Shown here: positions 36,983-45,331 of the stretch, in pieces
How positions within the stretch are numbered: the first letter of the stretch is position 1
Layout of the letters: each line of letters begins with the position of its first letter
Assembly (NCBI GenBank): GCA_947450475.1
Contig: CANFVK010000001.1
Location: 62,001-126,000, forward strand
DNA from: Bacteriovoracaceae bacterium
GTDB lineage: Bacteria > Bdellovibrionota > Bacteriovoracia > Bacteriovoracales > Bacteriovoracaceae
Reading direction: 5' to 3'
Length of the DNA: 64,000 nucleotides
Position numbers and translations under genes: made by a program
Notes under the pieces: generated by a model
Told to the model about the DNA's origin: nothing
The model's database searches: none
What the model saw: the letters and a program-made list of their open reading frames with translations, nothing else

Positions 36983-37681
36983 TTAATACTCATCATCATC
37001 GTCAGAAGAGTCCTCATCTGGCGAGGATTTTTTTCCTAGAGCATATTCTTCGTCTTCGTCGAAATGATTGTCATGATCAACATCTTCTGGTTTGTCAAAA
37101 GCATCATTGTATCCCCAACCGTAAGAAAAGGCACCTGCCGTTTTTGTATCATCTTCATCATCTTCAGGATCAAACTCTTCACCTAAAAAACGATCCTCAC
37201 CGTCCTCATCTTCACTATCGGCAAAATCCTCGTCACCCATTACTTCATCAACTGTTTCAACATCATCTTCAAGAATGTCTGCTGTCAACTCATATTCGTC
37301 ATCTCTTTCTTCTTTATGAGTAACAACAGGTTTTGCTTTAACTTTCTTAGGAGCAACCTGAGAATTTTTATATTTTTTTATAGCTTCTTCTTTTGTAAGA
37401 ATTTTTGAAGAAGTTGTTTTAACTACTTTGGCAACTTTAGTTTTTACGATTGGAGTTGCTTTTTTAGGGGCAGCAGCTTTTTTAACAACAGCTTTTTTCG
37501 CTACAACTTTTTTAGCAGGTGCTTTTTTAGCTGGAACTTTTTTTGCTACGGGTTTTTTAGCTGTTGCTTTTTTTGCCGGAGCTTTTTTTGCCACAGGCTT
37601 TTTAGCCGATGCTTTTTTTGCCACAGGCTTTTTGGCTGACGCTTTTTTGGCCGGAGCCTTTTTAACTGATTTTTTTGCCAC
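36983..37681 (-). CDS. Lysine/alanine-rich histone H1-like protein with acidic tail
   Basis: 232 aa from GTG 37681 (MAKKSVKK...). An in-frame TTG at 37699 exists, but AGAGG lies 8 nt before the GTG and inside the longer frame, which decides the start. Residues 2-110 are repeats of the AKKPVAKKA type, strongly basic like eukaryotic H1 tails and AlgP/HctB-like proteins. Residues 120-232 are highly acidic (Asp/Glu runs) with an aromatic patch [12 protein letters not shown] infer nucleoid binding by the N-terminal half. The charge reversal in the C-terminal half is unusual. The plus-strand hydrophobic frame opposite the repeats is a shadow. Confidence 0.82.
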   Translation of the reverse strand: MAKKSVKKAPAKKASAKKPVAKKASAKKPVAKKAPAKKATAKKPVAKKVPAKKAPAKKVVAKKAVVKKAAAPKKATPIVKTKVAKVVKTTSSKILTKEEAIKKYKNSQVAPKKVKAKPVVTHKEERDDEYELTADILEDDVETVDEVMGDEDFADSEDEDGEDRFLGEEFDPEDDEDDTKTAGAFSYGWGYNDAFDKPEDVDHDNHFDEDEEYALGKKSSPDEDSSDDDDEY

Positions 37682-37756
37682 GGTAATAACCTCTTTCAAT
37701 CTATAGTTGGATTTCTCGCCACAGAGTATATAGGATATTTTTAACTTTTTTCAAGA

Positions 37757-40456
37757 TTAAAAATCAAGAAAGTACTTATTATTTAAAGATGGGTCATTAT
37801 AGGGAAGAGAGTTTTTGATTTCGACCTTTCCCCCACTTAAATCACTAGGAATTTTCTTCTCATCTTCCCTTAGCGCTGGGTCTTTTTCAAAGTCATTTTT
37901 GCCTGAAGTAAACTCGGCAGTCGGAGCACCATCCATAATTTTTGCCATATGAAAAAATTTGGTGGAATAGTAATTTCTTCTCGTGGAGTAATCAGCTCCA
38001 AGTCCCAACGGATGTGAGGCGATACCCATTTCGCCTGGATTTGTTCCCTGTCTGGTTCCAGGATAATAAGCCGTCAGGAGTTTATCAGCGGAGAGATTAA
38101 GTGGAGAGTTAGGTTCATAGTAATAATCACTAAAATAATACATTTTAGGATTAAGTCCAGGGTCTACGACATCCATTTTTTTGAGATATTCTAGGGCTTC
38201 AGCTTTTAAAGGGACAAATCCACAAACTGAAACTTCACTGGTAAAAAAATGATTGAACCTAGTTGCTAAATCAGTTTTGCAATCGGCTGAATTAAGGGGG
38301 AGGGGAATTGGACCCGCGCCACCGGCCCCAGAGTGGATAGAAAGCCCGGCTTCCTGAAGGAGCTTTGAATTTTTTGTAGTGGGAGTATTGTAGACGCTAG
38401 TCGCTACGTCATAAAGTGCACTTAAGTAAGTAACAACTGAAGGCTTCATCATATTGACGTACTCTATAATACTGGCTTGTACCGAGGGCGCATTTTTGTA
38501 CAACAAGCTGTCGCCAAAAAGAGGAGCAAATAATTTATACTTGTAGCCAACGTTTTCTGTAGGAACTGGGCCAACTCTTTGGGCAAGAGGAGCTGCATTG
38601 CTTCCGCCACCAAGAGTAGGGTCGCGAAAATCTGGAATTAGATAGTTGATAGCATCATATTGAGTTGGACGTCTTGAGCGCACCAATGCCTTGTACATTC
38701 TTGCGCTATCGAGAGAATCTCCAGGTGAGACTGGTCCGAGCGAAGCTTTAAGTGCCTTAATTTGATTTTTGTAATATAAACCAGTACCACCATTTTTAAT
38801 CAGACTTGGGGCGGTTAAGGCTTCTATTTCGAGAACTTCGCTGGGACCAGTTGACCCTGCCTGCTCATCGAGATCGGCGGGGCTTGAAAAATCGTAAATC
38901 ATATTGGGAATACTGAAAAAGACGTTGGCACCAGAGCCAGGTATTCCTCCAAGCGTATTATTGATACTGCTGGCCCAAAAATTAGGGCTGATGGGAATAG
39001 GCATACCAGGTTTAAAAATGGCACAAGTCGGACACGTCAGACCTGTAACAAAATTTAAGCTGCGTTTAAAGTCTCCGTTGCGAGATTTCACGTTGATAAA
39101 ATTTTCTGACTTAGTGTCATCTCCAAAGCCAAATAATTTCGGACCAATTCTTCCACCAAAAGGCTTAGCTGCTGCGTAAGCTGTAAGTTTAAAACCTTCG
39201 TTGGCCGGACTTGATCCATTGGGAAAAAAGAGGCCAATAAATTTACTCTCAGCTTTGACTGCATAATAGGTAAGGACTTCAGGATTTTTATTAAAGCCTA
39301 AGATATAGCCAGGAACAGGTAATGCTGTTCGCGACATCCCACAAGTTGCTTCCGATGGAGTGCCACCAATGGCGGTGTTGTTATTGGTGGTACTGACGAA
39401 GGTGGTAAATAGGGGAGCAAGATTCACAGTCATGACTTGAAGATCGAGATAACGCTTCTCAAATGCAGGACTCCCCCCACCAGGATATTGAGCATCTGGA
39501 GGAATTAGAAAAGTTGAAACTGAATTGGCCCTTGGGGTAAAAGTTTTTGGAGCAAGTTCGGTCAATTTAAAGTTAGCTGATAATTCCTCACCCACGGTTT
39601 TAGTACATTTAGTTCCTTGGATGCAATCTTTGTAAGCTCCTCCTCCGAGGTTGCGGTAGCCAGACCAGAATGCCTTAAGTGGACGTTCATTGTAGCCAAT
39701 GTCTTCACCCTGACTTTGAAGTCTTAAAATACTTTGACGAGTCAAATCTGGAAGAGGGGGGCGATTGACGATCATTTCTAAGTTTCTCATTCTTAGCGCA
39801 ATCTCTAGAGCTTGCAGCCAAGCTCCAGGTCGGTTTGCTAAGAGTTCGGGAGCATCGGGAATATCAGCGGATCCAGAGCCATAGGCCCAAGTCAGGGCAG
39901 CGAAAAAATTTGTTTTTGATCGAAGCGAGCAATCTTTAGCCTTTTCAGTGGTCAGTTTACTTACAAATGCTTCATGAATTTCTGCAATTCCCGCTACCCC
40001 AACCACAGGAAATCGAGGAATCCCTGGAACGACATAGATGCTACAGATGTCAGCGGAGGTTCCATTGTGAATACAGATTGAAGGAGCATTCCACTGATCA
40101 AATTCAGCAGAACCGGCAACGGCAGGAGTTTGTAGTAGAAAATTGGTCGTACCACCTGAGGATAAATTGGCATCACTTAACTGTTTACCGAAAAGGCCGG
40201 CCTGCCCAATGATGTAATATTTAAACATCCATTCTTTGTAAGTGTTGCGAAGTTCCCAATTAACGTAGGCGATATTGGTTAATTCTCTGGCTTGAGTTGC
40301 AGCTCCGGCAAAGGCAGCTGCATCGGCAGCGTTTTGAAGATTAATTTTAGCTTTAACAAATAAGCCAATATTAATAATGAAAGCCAACATTCCCATCACG
40401 ATAATTAGTGTGATTCCCATGAAAATGCTTAATTGCCCGCGGTTTCCTTTAATCAC
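37757..40456 (-). CDS. Large TadG-like protein with N-terminal TadE/G-type anchor
   Basis: 899 aa. The N-terminal region GQLSIFMGITLIIVMGMLAF, followed by FVKAKINLQNAADAAAFAGA, matches the anchor and processing region of TadG/TadE-like pseudopilin-associated proteins. The remaining roughly 850 residues are exported, rich in Gly/Pro/Asn, with cysteine pairs (TCPTC, SVCGF), and I recognise no domain. No other Tad/Flp pilus gene is in the window, so it is a solitary copy. It could be a surface protein using the TadG anchor. No good hairpin was seen after its stop. Confidence 0.75.
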   Translation of the reverse strand: MIKGNRGQLSIFMGITLIIVMGMLAFIINIGLFVKAKINLQNAADAAAFAGAATQARELTNIAYVNWELRNTYKEWMFKYYIIGQAGLFGKQLSDANLSSGGTTNFLLQTPAVAGSAEFDQWNAPSICIHNGTSADICSIYVVPGIPRFPVVGVAGIAEIHEAFVSKLTTEKAKDCSLRSKTNFFAALTWAYGSGSADIPDAPELLANRPGAWLQALEIALRMRNLEMIVNRPPLPDLTRQSILRLQSQGEDIGYNERPLKAFWSGYRNLGGGAYKDCIQGTKCTKTVGEELSANFKLTELAPKTFTPRANSVSTFLIPPDAQYPGGGSPAFEKRYLDLQVMTVNLAPLFTTFVSTTNNNTAIGGTPSEATCGMSRTALPVPGYILGFNKNPEVLTYYAVKAESKFIGLFFPNGSSPANEGFKLTAYAAAKPFGGRIGPKLFGFGDDTKSENFINVKSRNGDFKRSLNFVTGLTCPTCAIFKPGMPIPISPNFWASSINNTLGGIPGSGANVFFSIPNMIYDFSSPADLDEQAGSTGPSEVLEIEALTAPSLIKNGGTGLYYKNQIKALKASLGPVSPGDSLDSARMYKALVRSRRPTQYDAINYLIPDFRDPTLGGGSNAAPLAQRVGPVPTENVGYKYKLFAPLFGDSLLYKNAPSVQASIIEYVNMMKPSVVTYLSALYDVATSVYNTPTTKNSKLLQEAGLSIHSGAGGAGPIPLPLNSADCKTDLATRFNHFFTSEVSVCGFVPLKAEALEYLKKMDVVDPGLNPKMYYFSDYYYEPNSPLNLSADKLLTAYYPGTRQGTNPGEMGIASHPLGLGADYSTRRNYYSTKFFHMAKIMDGAPTAEFTSGKNDFEKDPALREDEKKIPSDLSGGKVEIKNSLPYNDPSLNNKYFLDF

Positions 40457-40824
40457 TATTTTTAATCCAATTTATCTTTGAGGTGTCTCTATGCTACCGA
40501 AGGGAAAATTTATGGTCAAACAATTCATTGAAATATGGTTCAAGTCCAGCATTTTGAAATTGGTACATTATTTGAAGTTAACTCTTATAGTTCTAGAGTG
40601 TCGAGTCTAGATATGTGGAACGTTCGCTGTATTTCGACAGACCCACCACCACCAATTTCAATGTGCTTTTGCACACCAGCTGAACTATCAATCACCAGGA
40701 CTCGCGGGGGTCCTGGCTCGCCTTTTACTTGAGTTTTATGCAAAGCAAATAAAAGGGAAAATTTTCCTGCTAAAAAGCTTTAGCTTTTATAGGTTACAAT
40801 AAACCAAAGAGGAGCATTTTAATT
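40457..40824. other. Gene-free spacer with hairpin and possible decayed or tiny ORF
   Basis: 368 bp between divergent genes. It has a 7-bp stem CCAGGAC/GTCCTGG (40695-40716) with an 8-nt GC-rich loop. A minus-strand TTG frame at 40743-40585 (52 codons) reads PPRVLVIDSSAGVQKHIE, resembling the start of a response-regulator receiver, then stops. A plus-strand 65-codon frame (40535-40732) has no coding character. No convincing promoter was recognised, though both neighbours need one. Confidence 0.4.
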
Positions 40825-41217
40825 ATGAAAGCTTTAGAGACCAGAGTTTATAAGTACAAGAATAAATCAAATGTTTTTTTCTGTCCTCTTTGCAGAACTG
40901 AACGCGGAATTTCAATTTCACCCAAGCTGTCTAAGCGCAATTATTTACAAATTTTATTAACTTCAATTGTCTTTGGTAGTGCCCTATTTCCCTTTATGGG
41001 CGTGAAATGTTTTTTTATTTTTTTTATTGTGTGGGCGGGTTTCGAATTAGCAGTACGTACCGATTACAAAAAACAAGTGGCGTGCCCTCACTGTGGATTT
41101 GATGCAACTTGGTACAAGCGCGATGTAAAAGTTACTCGTCAACTAGTTAAAGAATTTTGGGCGCAAAAACAGACAGTTGCTGTTCCAAAAACTCAACCCA
41201 CCGCAAAACAAGTATAA
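40825..41217 (+). CDS. Zinc-ribbon membrane protein, unknown function
   Basis: 130 aa. C20-PLC and C87-PHC probably form a four-cysteine zinc ribbon split by a hydrophobic segment (about residues 40-78) that likely spans or dips into the membrane. The C-terminus is basic, then low-complexity. GAGGAG precedes ATG 40825 by about 10 nt. No family is recognised. It is upstream of ssb but separated by 152 bp. Confidence 0.65.
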   Translation: MKALETRVYKYKNKSNVFFCPLCRTERGISISPKLSKRNYLQILLTSIVFGSALFPFMGVKCFFIFFIVWAGFELAVRTDYKKQVACPHCGFDATWYKRDVKVTRQLVKEFWAQKQTVAVPKTQPTAKQV

Positions 41218-41310
41218 CATTTTTTTACGGTTCTATTTTGTAAGAAGAAAAGACTTTTGCTCCCGCAATTATGTGTTTAAAGTTGCAACCTAGACTAAAT
41301 TAATCAGGTA

Positions 41311-41342
41311 ACAGTAAGTTTTTTTACGCGTGTACTTACTGT
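41311..41342 (+). promoter_or_regulatory. Inverted repeat in the ssb leader
   Basis: ACAGTAAGT (41311-41319) and ACTTACTGT (41334-41342) are exact complements, 14 nt apart, 28 nt before the ssb start. It could be an operator or an mRNA hairpin. It does not fit a TTAC-N3-GTAA LexA box. Confidence 0.4.
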
Positions 41343-41369
41343 GAATCACACACAAGGGAGATTTCTTAA

Positions 41370-41819
41370 ATGAGTGTTAACAAAGTCATTATTCTCGGAA
41401 GATTAGGACAAGATCCAGAGTTGAAATACACTCCAGGTGGTATGGCCGTTTGTAACTTTACAGTTGCAACTAGCGAGTCTTGGGCAGATAAAGCAGGTCA
41501 GAAGCAAGAAAGAACTGAATGGCACAGAATTGTGGTTTGGGGAAAGCTGGCCGAACTTTGCAACCAGTATTTAACTAAAGGAAGACAAGCTTTTATTGAA
41601 GGCTCGCTTCAAACTCGTTCATGGGACGACAAGAGCGGCCAGAAACGTTATACAACTGAAATCAACGCTAAGACTGTACAGTTTATTGGTGGTCAAGCTT
41701 CGACTGGAGCAGAGAAAAATAATTCTCAAAGCACACCTTCTTACGACACCAGTATGGTTAATCAAGAGTATGACATTTCTACAGACACAAATTTTACTGC
41801 TGACGATATTCCGTTTTAG
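41370..41819 (+). CDS. ssb: Single-stranded DNA-binding protein
   Basis: 149 aa. The N-terminal OB-fold begins [20 protein letters not shown] and contains [14 protein letters not shown] and [16 protein letters not shown] flexible linker leads to the acidic C-terminal tip DDIPF that recruits replication and repair proteins. AAGGGAG lies about 10 nt upstream. It is a single-gene unit with a strong terminator. Confidence 0.97.
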   Translation: MSVNKVIILGRLGQDPELKYTPGGMAVCNFTVATSESWADKAGQKQERTEWHRIVVWGKLAELCNQYLTKGRQAFIEGSLQTRSWDDKSGQKRYTTEINAKTVQFIGGQASTGAEKNNSQSTPSYDTSMVNQEYDISTDTNFTADDIPF

Positions 41820-41857
41820 AGAACATTTTCTTTATCCAAATTAGAGAAAAAGTGAAG

Positions 41858-41890
41858 AGGGGTCGCATGGAATGCGGCCCTTTTTTATTT
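41858..41890 (+). terminator. Intrinsic terminator of ssb
   Basis: GGGTCGCAT (41860-41868), loop GGA, ATGCGGCCC (41872-41880), a 9-pair stem with one G-T pair, followed directly by TTTTTTATTT. Confidence 0.92.
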
Positions 41891-42048
41891 TTTCCGAGCG
41901 TTTCTGTCGGTCATTAAATAATAAGCAAGCTAAATGATGGATACTCAATAGACCGAACAAATTTTTTTTGTCATCTTTTTTAAATAAAAAGCTCAACTTC
42001 TTTTTTTTATTCCCGACTAGGTTAGTACTCAAATCAAAGAGGGAATAA

Positions 42049-42405
42049 ATGAAAAAAGTGATCTTATTAATCGGCATTTTAACTTCGTTCAGCTTAAAAG
42101 CGGAAACTTTTGATCGAGCCCTAATTGAAGATTACGTTCCTATCGCAAACATGGACTTTTCATTTGAAATCAAAACGGCAAAATTTGAAAAAGTTATTCT
42201 AGATTGTCAAAGCTTTATCACTGGAATGAATTTTTATAACAATAAGAAAGTTATCCATAGTATTTATCTGGATGCTTACGGTGAATGCCAAAATATGCAT
42301 CAGTATATTGTTGAATCGATGGAGAAAAAATTGCCGGTGTGTTTAGAATTAGAAACTGAAAGCAATACCCTTACAGTTTCACATGAATCTGACGAGTGTC
42401 TATAA
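42049..42405 (+). CDS. Small secreted protein, unknown function
   Basis: 118 aa with a signal peptide (hydrophobic core 4-15, cleavage near LKAET). The mature part has four cysteines (CQSF, GECQ, VCLE, DECL), suggesting two disulfides in the periplasm. AGAGGGA precedes ATG 42049. Its last 35 bp overlap the 3' end of the convergent hydrolase gene. No family recognised. Confidence 0.7.
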   Translation: MKKVILLIGILTSFSLKAETFDRALIEDYVPIANMDFSFEIKTAKFEKVILDCQSFITGMNFYNNKKVIHSIYLDAYGECQNMHQYIVESMEKKLPVCLELETESNTLTVSHESDECL

Positions 42406-43300
42406 GTGCTTTTAGCAAATCATTTTTTTGCATTTCTTCAAATAAATCGGGTAAATCATTTTCACTTAAGACTTCATTGATGTCGTTGAAAATTTTAAAT
42501 TGAACTTCCTCAGAATCTTCCATTTTCGAATGAAGCTCAGAGCGCAATTCATTGATGACTTCAGTGTAGTCAGTGTTTCGAGCAATGTTGGGCTCTCCGT
42601 GTAAAAAAGGAACAACTCCCTCACCAAAGAAATTCAAATTTCTTTTCACATTCATCGGAATAATAGAATGATTCATTCCGACTGAGTCAATACTTACCAA
42701 GAGATCAATGGGACGAAATCCATTTTTTAGGTTGTTTAGGCTATTGGCAATTTCCACAGCACTGTCTCCACCAAAACTATGGCCGACCAAAACTACAGGC
42801 TGATCAACAGCATGCTTTTTAATTTCTTCAATAATTTTTTCTTGTTCATTCCAGGAAAACCGCTTTGAACCTGGAAAATTATCGGCCATATCTTTAATTC
42901 CATCGCCATTTGAAATGCCTAATGCACTAAAGCCTTCTATGAAAATGACTGCTGGTTTTTTGATGAAATTAGTTTTAATGACAGGTTTATCACTGAGTTT
43001 TTCTGCTAAGTTTTTTGACTCAGAAGCCTCTTTAGGTATCAAAATGGGAAGCACAGGAGCGTTGAGTAAATTTTTAGCTACACTGGCCGCCGAAGTGGCC
43101 GCCTCGGGAGAGTTTAATCCAGCATTAGCATTATCTCCTGAGTTTAATTGTTTTGCTGCCTCTGAGATTTTAGGATCAACTGAAGCCGCAGTCGTCGTTG
43201 CGGCAGCTGCGCTGGCAATTGGTTTACCTGTAAGGGATTTTAAATTTTTGAGGTTATCGTTTTTAACCGGCTCACTCAATTTCTTTTGAACAGTTGTCAT
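42371..43300 (-). CDS. Alpha/beta hydrolase (lipase-like)
   Basis: 309 aa from ATG 43300. The nucleophile elbow GHSFGGD and the preceding strand VVLVGHS, together with IFIEGFSALG, indicate an alpha/beta hydrolase; substrate unknown. The first 90 residues are an Ala/Ser/Thr-rich low-complexity stretch without a signal peptide. A longer frame opens at TTG 43345 but has no ribosome site. A TATAAT (43313-43308) ends 7 nt before ATG 43300, which suggests a leaderless transcript and supports this start. The 3' end overlaps the convergent gene by 35 bp. Confidence 0.72.
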   Translation of the reverse strand: MTTVQKKLSEPVKNDNLKNLKSLTGKPIASAAAATTTAASVDPKISEAAKQLNSGDNANAGLNSPEAATSAASVAKNLLNAPVLPILIPKEASESKNLAEKLSDKPVIKTNFIKKPAVIFIEGFSALGISNGDGIKDMADNFPGSKRFSWNEQEKIIEEIKKHAVDQPVVLVGHSFGGDSAVEIANSLNNLKNGFRPIDLLVSIDSVGMNHSIIPMNVKRNLNFFGEGVVPFLHGEPNIARNTDYTEVINELRSELHSKMEDSEEVQFKIFNDINEVLSENDLPDLFEEMQKNDLLKALIDTRQIHVKL

Positions 43301-43307
43301 AAATGTT

Positions 43308-43313
43308 ATTATA
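43308..43313 (-). promoter_or_regulatory. -10 element giving a predicted leaderless mRNA (hydrolase)
   Basis: A perfect TATAAT on the minus strand ends 7 nt before ATG 43300, the usual distance to +1, so transcription should start at about the A of the start codon. No clear -35 element was found. Confidence 0.45.
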
Positions 43314-43389
43314 CGACGTTTTGGCTTAGCAAAAAATGCGGGCAAAAAAATGTCTTTTGGTTGTTATGAATCTTAAGTATAATGCTCGG

Positions 43390-44076
43390 CTATTGATTGA
43401 GCGGTCCCTTACGCTTAAGAACAATTCCATTACCACGAAGGGATTCAAGACTAAATTCATCTCTGGGAAGTTTATTGCGCAAGTTAGTGAGGTGAGTGTT
43501 TACAGTTCTATCTTGGACAGTATCAACACTCCAAGCTTTGTTGATCATGACGTCTTTAGGCAGAGGATCTGGAAAACATCTCATCAAAGAAGCCAAGATT
43601 TTAAACTCAATTAAAGTAAGGTTGAGATTAACCTCGTTGCAAAAAGCTTCCATCGTTTCAGTGTTTAATTTAAGTGAAAAAAGATTCAAATGCTTTTCGA
43701 CGACTTCTTGTTTGGTTGAAAGGTTTATTTTATTTAAAATTCTAAGCTCAATCTCTTTTTCTGGTAGCGTGCGATAAAGTATGTCGCTTGCGAGAGACTC
43801 AAGAGCTTGGTAGCGAAGAACTTGCAATTCATCTGTAGTATAAAAGAAAACTGGAATTTTGGCATAAGCTGAATTCATGATATCTTTTAAGACCTCAAAG
43901 CCGTTGCGTTCTGGCATATGGATGTCGAGCAAGATGGCATCAAATTTAGTTTGTTCCAATAATTCAAACATATTGTTGGGCGAAGTTGAAACGACAACAT
44001 TAAAAATGTGACTAAACTGTTCGCTAAAGATATCCAAATTGATTTGATTATCGTCGATATAGAGAATTTTTTTCAT
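43390..44076 (-). CDS. OmpR-family response regulator with atypical receiver
   Basis: 228 aa: receiver (1-115) and winged-helix DNA-binding domain (130-225, ending TVNTHLTNLRNKL...LRGNGIVLKRK). The acidic pair D8/D9, phosphoacceptor D51 and T80 are present. The conserved lysine of the KP motif is replaced by R102-T (YRTLPEKE), so phosphorylation-driven signalling may be altered. No kinase gene is adjacent. ATG 44076. Confidence 0.87.
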   Translation of the reverse strand: MKKILYIDDNQINLDIFSEQFSHIFNVVVSTSPNNMFELLEQTKFDAILLDIHMPERNGFEVLKDIMNSAYAKIPVFFYTTDELQVLRYQALESLASDILYRTLPEKEIELRILNKINLSTKQEVVEKHLNLFSLKLNTETMEAFCNEVNLNLTLIEFKILASLMRCFPDPLPKDVMINKAWSVDTVQDRTVNTHLTNLRNKLPRDEFSLESLRGNGIVLKRKGPLNQ

Positions 44077-44115
44077 TTTATTAGAGTAATATTAATTTAG
44101 TCGCTTGCAAAGCAA

Positions 44116-44145
44116 AGCGAGTATCAAGAATTCTTGATACTCGCT
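44116..44145 (-). terminator. 30-bp perfect palindrome after the YhaM-like gene
   Basis: AGCGAGTATCAAGAA (44116-44130) is followed at once by its exact reverse complement (44131-44145). It starts 4 nt past the stop of the minus-strand YhaM-like gene. As RNA it forms a long hairpin; there is no good T tract on either strand (TTGCTTTG on minus, TATTTTATT on plus), so it may stabilise the 3' end as well as terminate. Confidence 0.6.
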
Positions 44146-44148
44146 ATT

Positions 44149-45219
44149 TTATTCATCACTTACTTTATAATCTTTCAAAAGCTGAGCCATGGCCGAATTG
44201 GAACTGGTTGCTGTTTTAGCAGAAGAATTTTTATCTGCTGGAGACTCGTCAATTAGGTAATCCCGAAATGTTGGAAGTGCACTTTTATAAACGATGCGAT
44301 CGAGATGTTTAACGAATCCACTCCAGTGACCAATATTGGAATCAGCGCTTTTCACCTGTTCGAAAGAGTTCATCTTTGAATCCATTAGATCAATCAAATG
44401 GACAAGATAGGCTTCACTGGTATGTGGGAGTTTGGGTGAACCAAAAGCGTATTCACCGTGGTGGGCCAACAAGATGTGCTTAATATGATTTTTTACGGAG
44501 TAGGGAAAGTTTTTGATTTTAGCGCTGAATTGATCGACGATCTCTAGACCTTTGACTAAGTGGCCTATGAGTTTTCCTTCATCGGTGTATTCAATCACTG
44601 GGCCTTCACTGAGTTCATAAATCTTGCAAAGATCATGTAAAATGCAGCCCGCTACAACATAGGAGCGATTTACTTTATAATGGGCCGAAAGAGTTAAGGC
44701 CAATTGTGAACAAGAAAGAATATGCTCAAGCAGACCTGATTGATAAGCGTGGTGGATGCTTTTTCCTGCTTGCCATATTTTTAATCTACGGGCAATTTCA
44801 AAATCGCTCAGAATCGCCAAAAGTAAATCTTTGATATAAATTTCTTCTAGAGAATTAATGATACTCAAAAGTTCTTGGTACATTTTCTCTGGTGCAGTTG
44901 CTGATTTTTGAATAAAGTCTTCACGCTTAAATTGCGACTCATCGAGCTTAGACATTTCTTGAATAATTAGCTGCATCCTTCCTTGAAACAAATTAACTTT
45001 GCCATTAACTGCAACGACATCTCCGGCTTTGATTTTTGAGTAGGCCAGCTCTGCGCCTTGCCATTTGCGGGCTTCAATTTCACCAGTATTGTCGACAAGG
45101 ATGACATTGAGGTAAGACTTTGAGTCCTTGCCTTCGGCCACAGCTATATATTTGACCATAAAGGGAGAGAGGACATCGTCTTTTGGGCCTAGTTTTGCAA
45201 TATATTGGGTTTTGTTCAA
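44149..45219 (-). CDS. YhaM-type 3'-5' exoribonuclease (OB-fold + HD domain)
   Basis: 356 aa. N-terminal OB-fold nucleic-acid-binding domain (about 15-90: VNGKVNLFQGRMQLIIQ). The C-terminal HD domain (about 160-310) has HHAYQSGLLEH, the metal-binding ILHDLCKIYEL and LLAHHGEYAFGSP. The match to Bacillus YhaM is good. It acts on RNA and perhaps single-stranded DNA. Single gene; divergent from gap. Confidence 0.88.
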   Translation of the reverse strand: MNKTQYIAKLGPKDDVLSPFMVKYIAVAEGKDSKSYLNVILVDNTGEIEARKWQGAELAYSKIKAGDVVAVNGKVNLFQGRMQLIIQEMSKLDESQFKREDFIQKSATAPEKMYQELLSIINSLEEIYIKDLLLAILSDFEIARRLKIWQAGKSIHHAYQSGLLEHILSCSQLALTLSAHYKVNRSYVVAGCILHDLCKIYELSEGPVIEYTDEGKLIGHLVKGLEIVDQFSAKIKNFPYSVKNHIKHILLAHHGEYAFGSPKLPHTSEAYLVHLIDLMDSKMNSFEQVKSADSNIGHWSGFVKHLDRIVYKSALPTFRDYLIDESPADKNSSAKTATSSNSAMAQLLKDYKVSDE

Positions 45220-45331
45220 GCTATTTCTCCTATGATTAAGCTATTCAATTCTTCGCCAATATGTCATATTAAGGCAATTAAAAAATGAGTTTAAGTTTAA
45301 TACATAAAAGAGTTTTTGCTTTGGAGGCTTC

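Noticed and set aside
37428..37706. 92-codon plus-strand hydrophobic ORF
   Set aside because: It is the antisense shadow of the lysine/alanine repeats of the H1-like gene; repeats of AAA/GCA codons give Phe/Ala-rich complement.
40535..40732. 65-codon plus-strand ORF in the 40.5-kb spacer
   Set aside because: Odd composition, no ribosome site and no family resemblance; the minus-strand frame looks more protein-like and is listed only as a possible remnant.
41311..41342. LexA box in front of ssb
   Set aside because: The repeat reads ACAGTAAGT-N14-ACTTACTGT, which does not fit TTAC-N3-GTAA; spacing is too wide.
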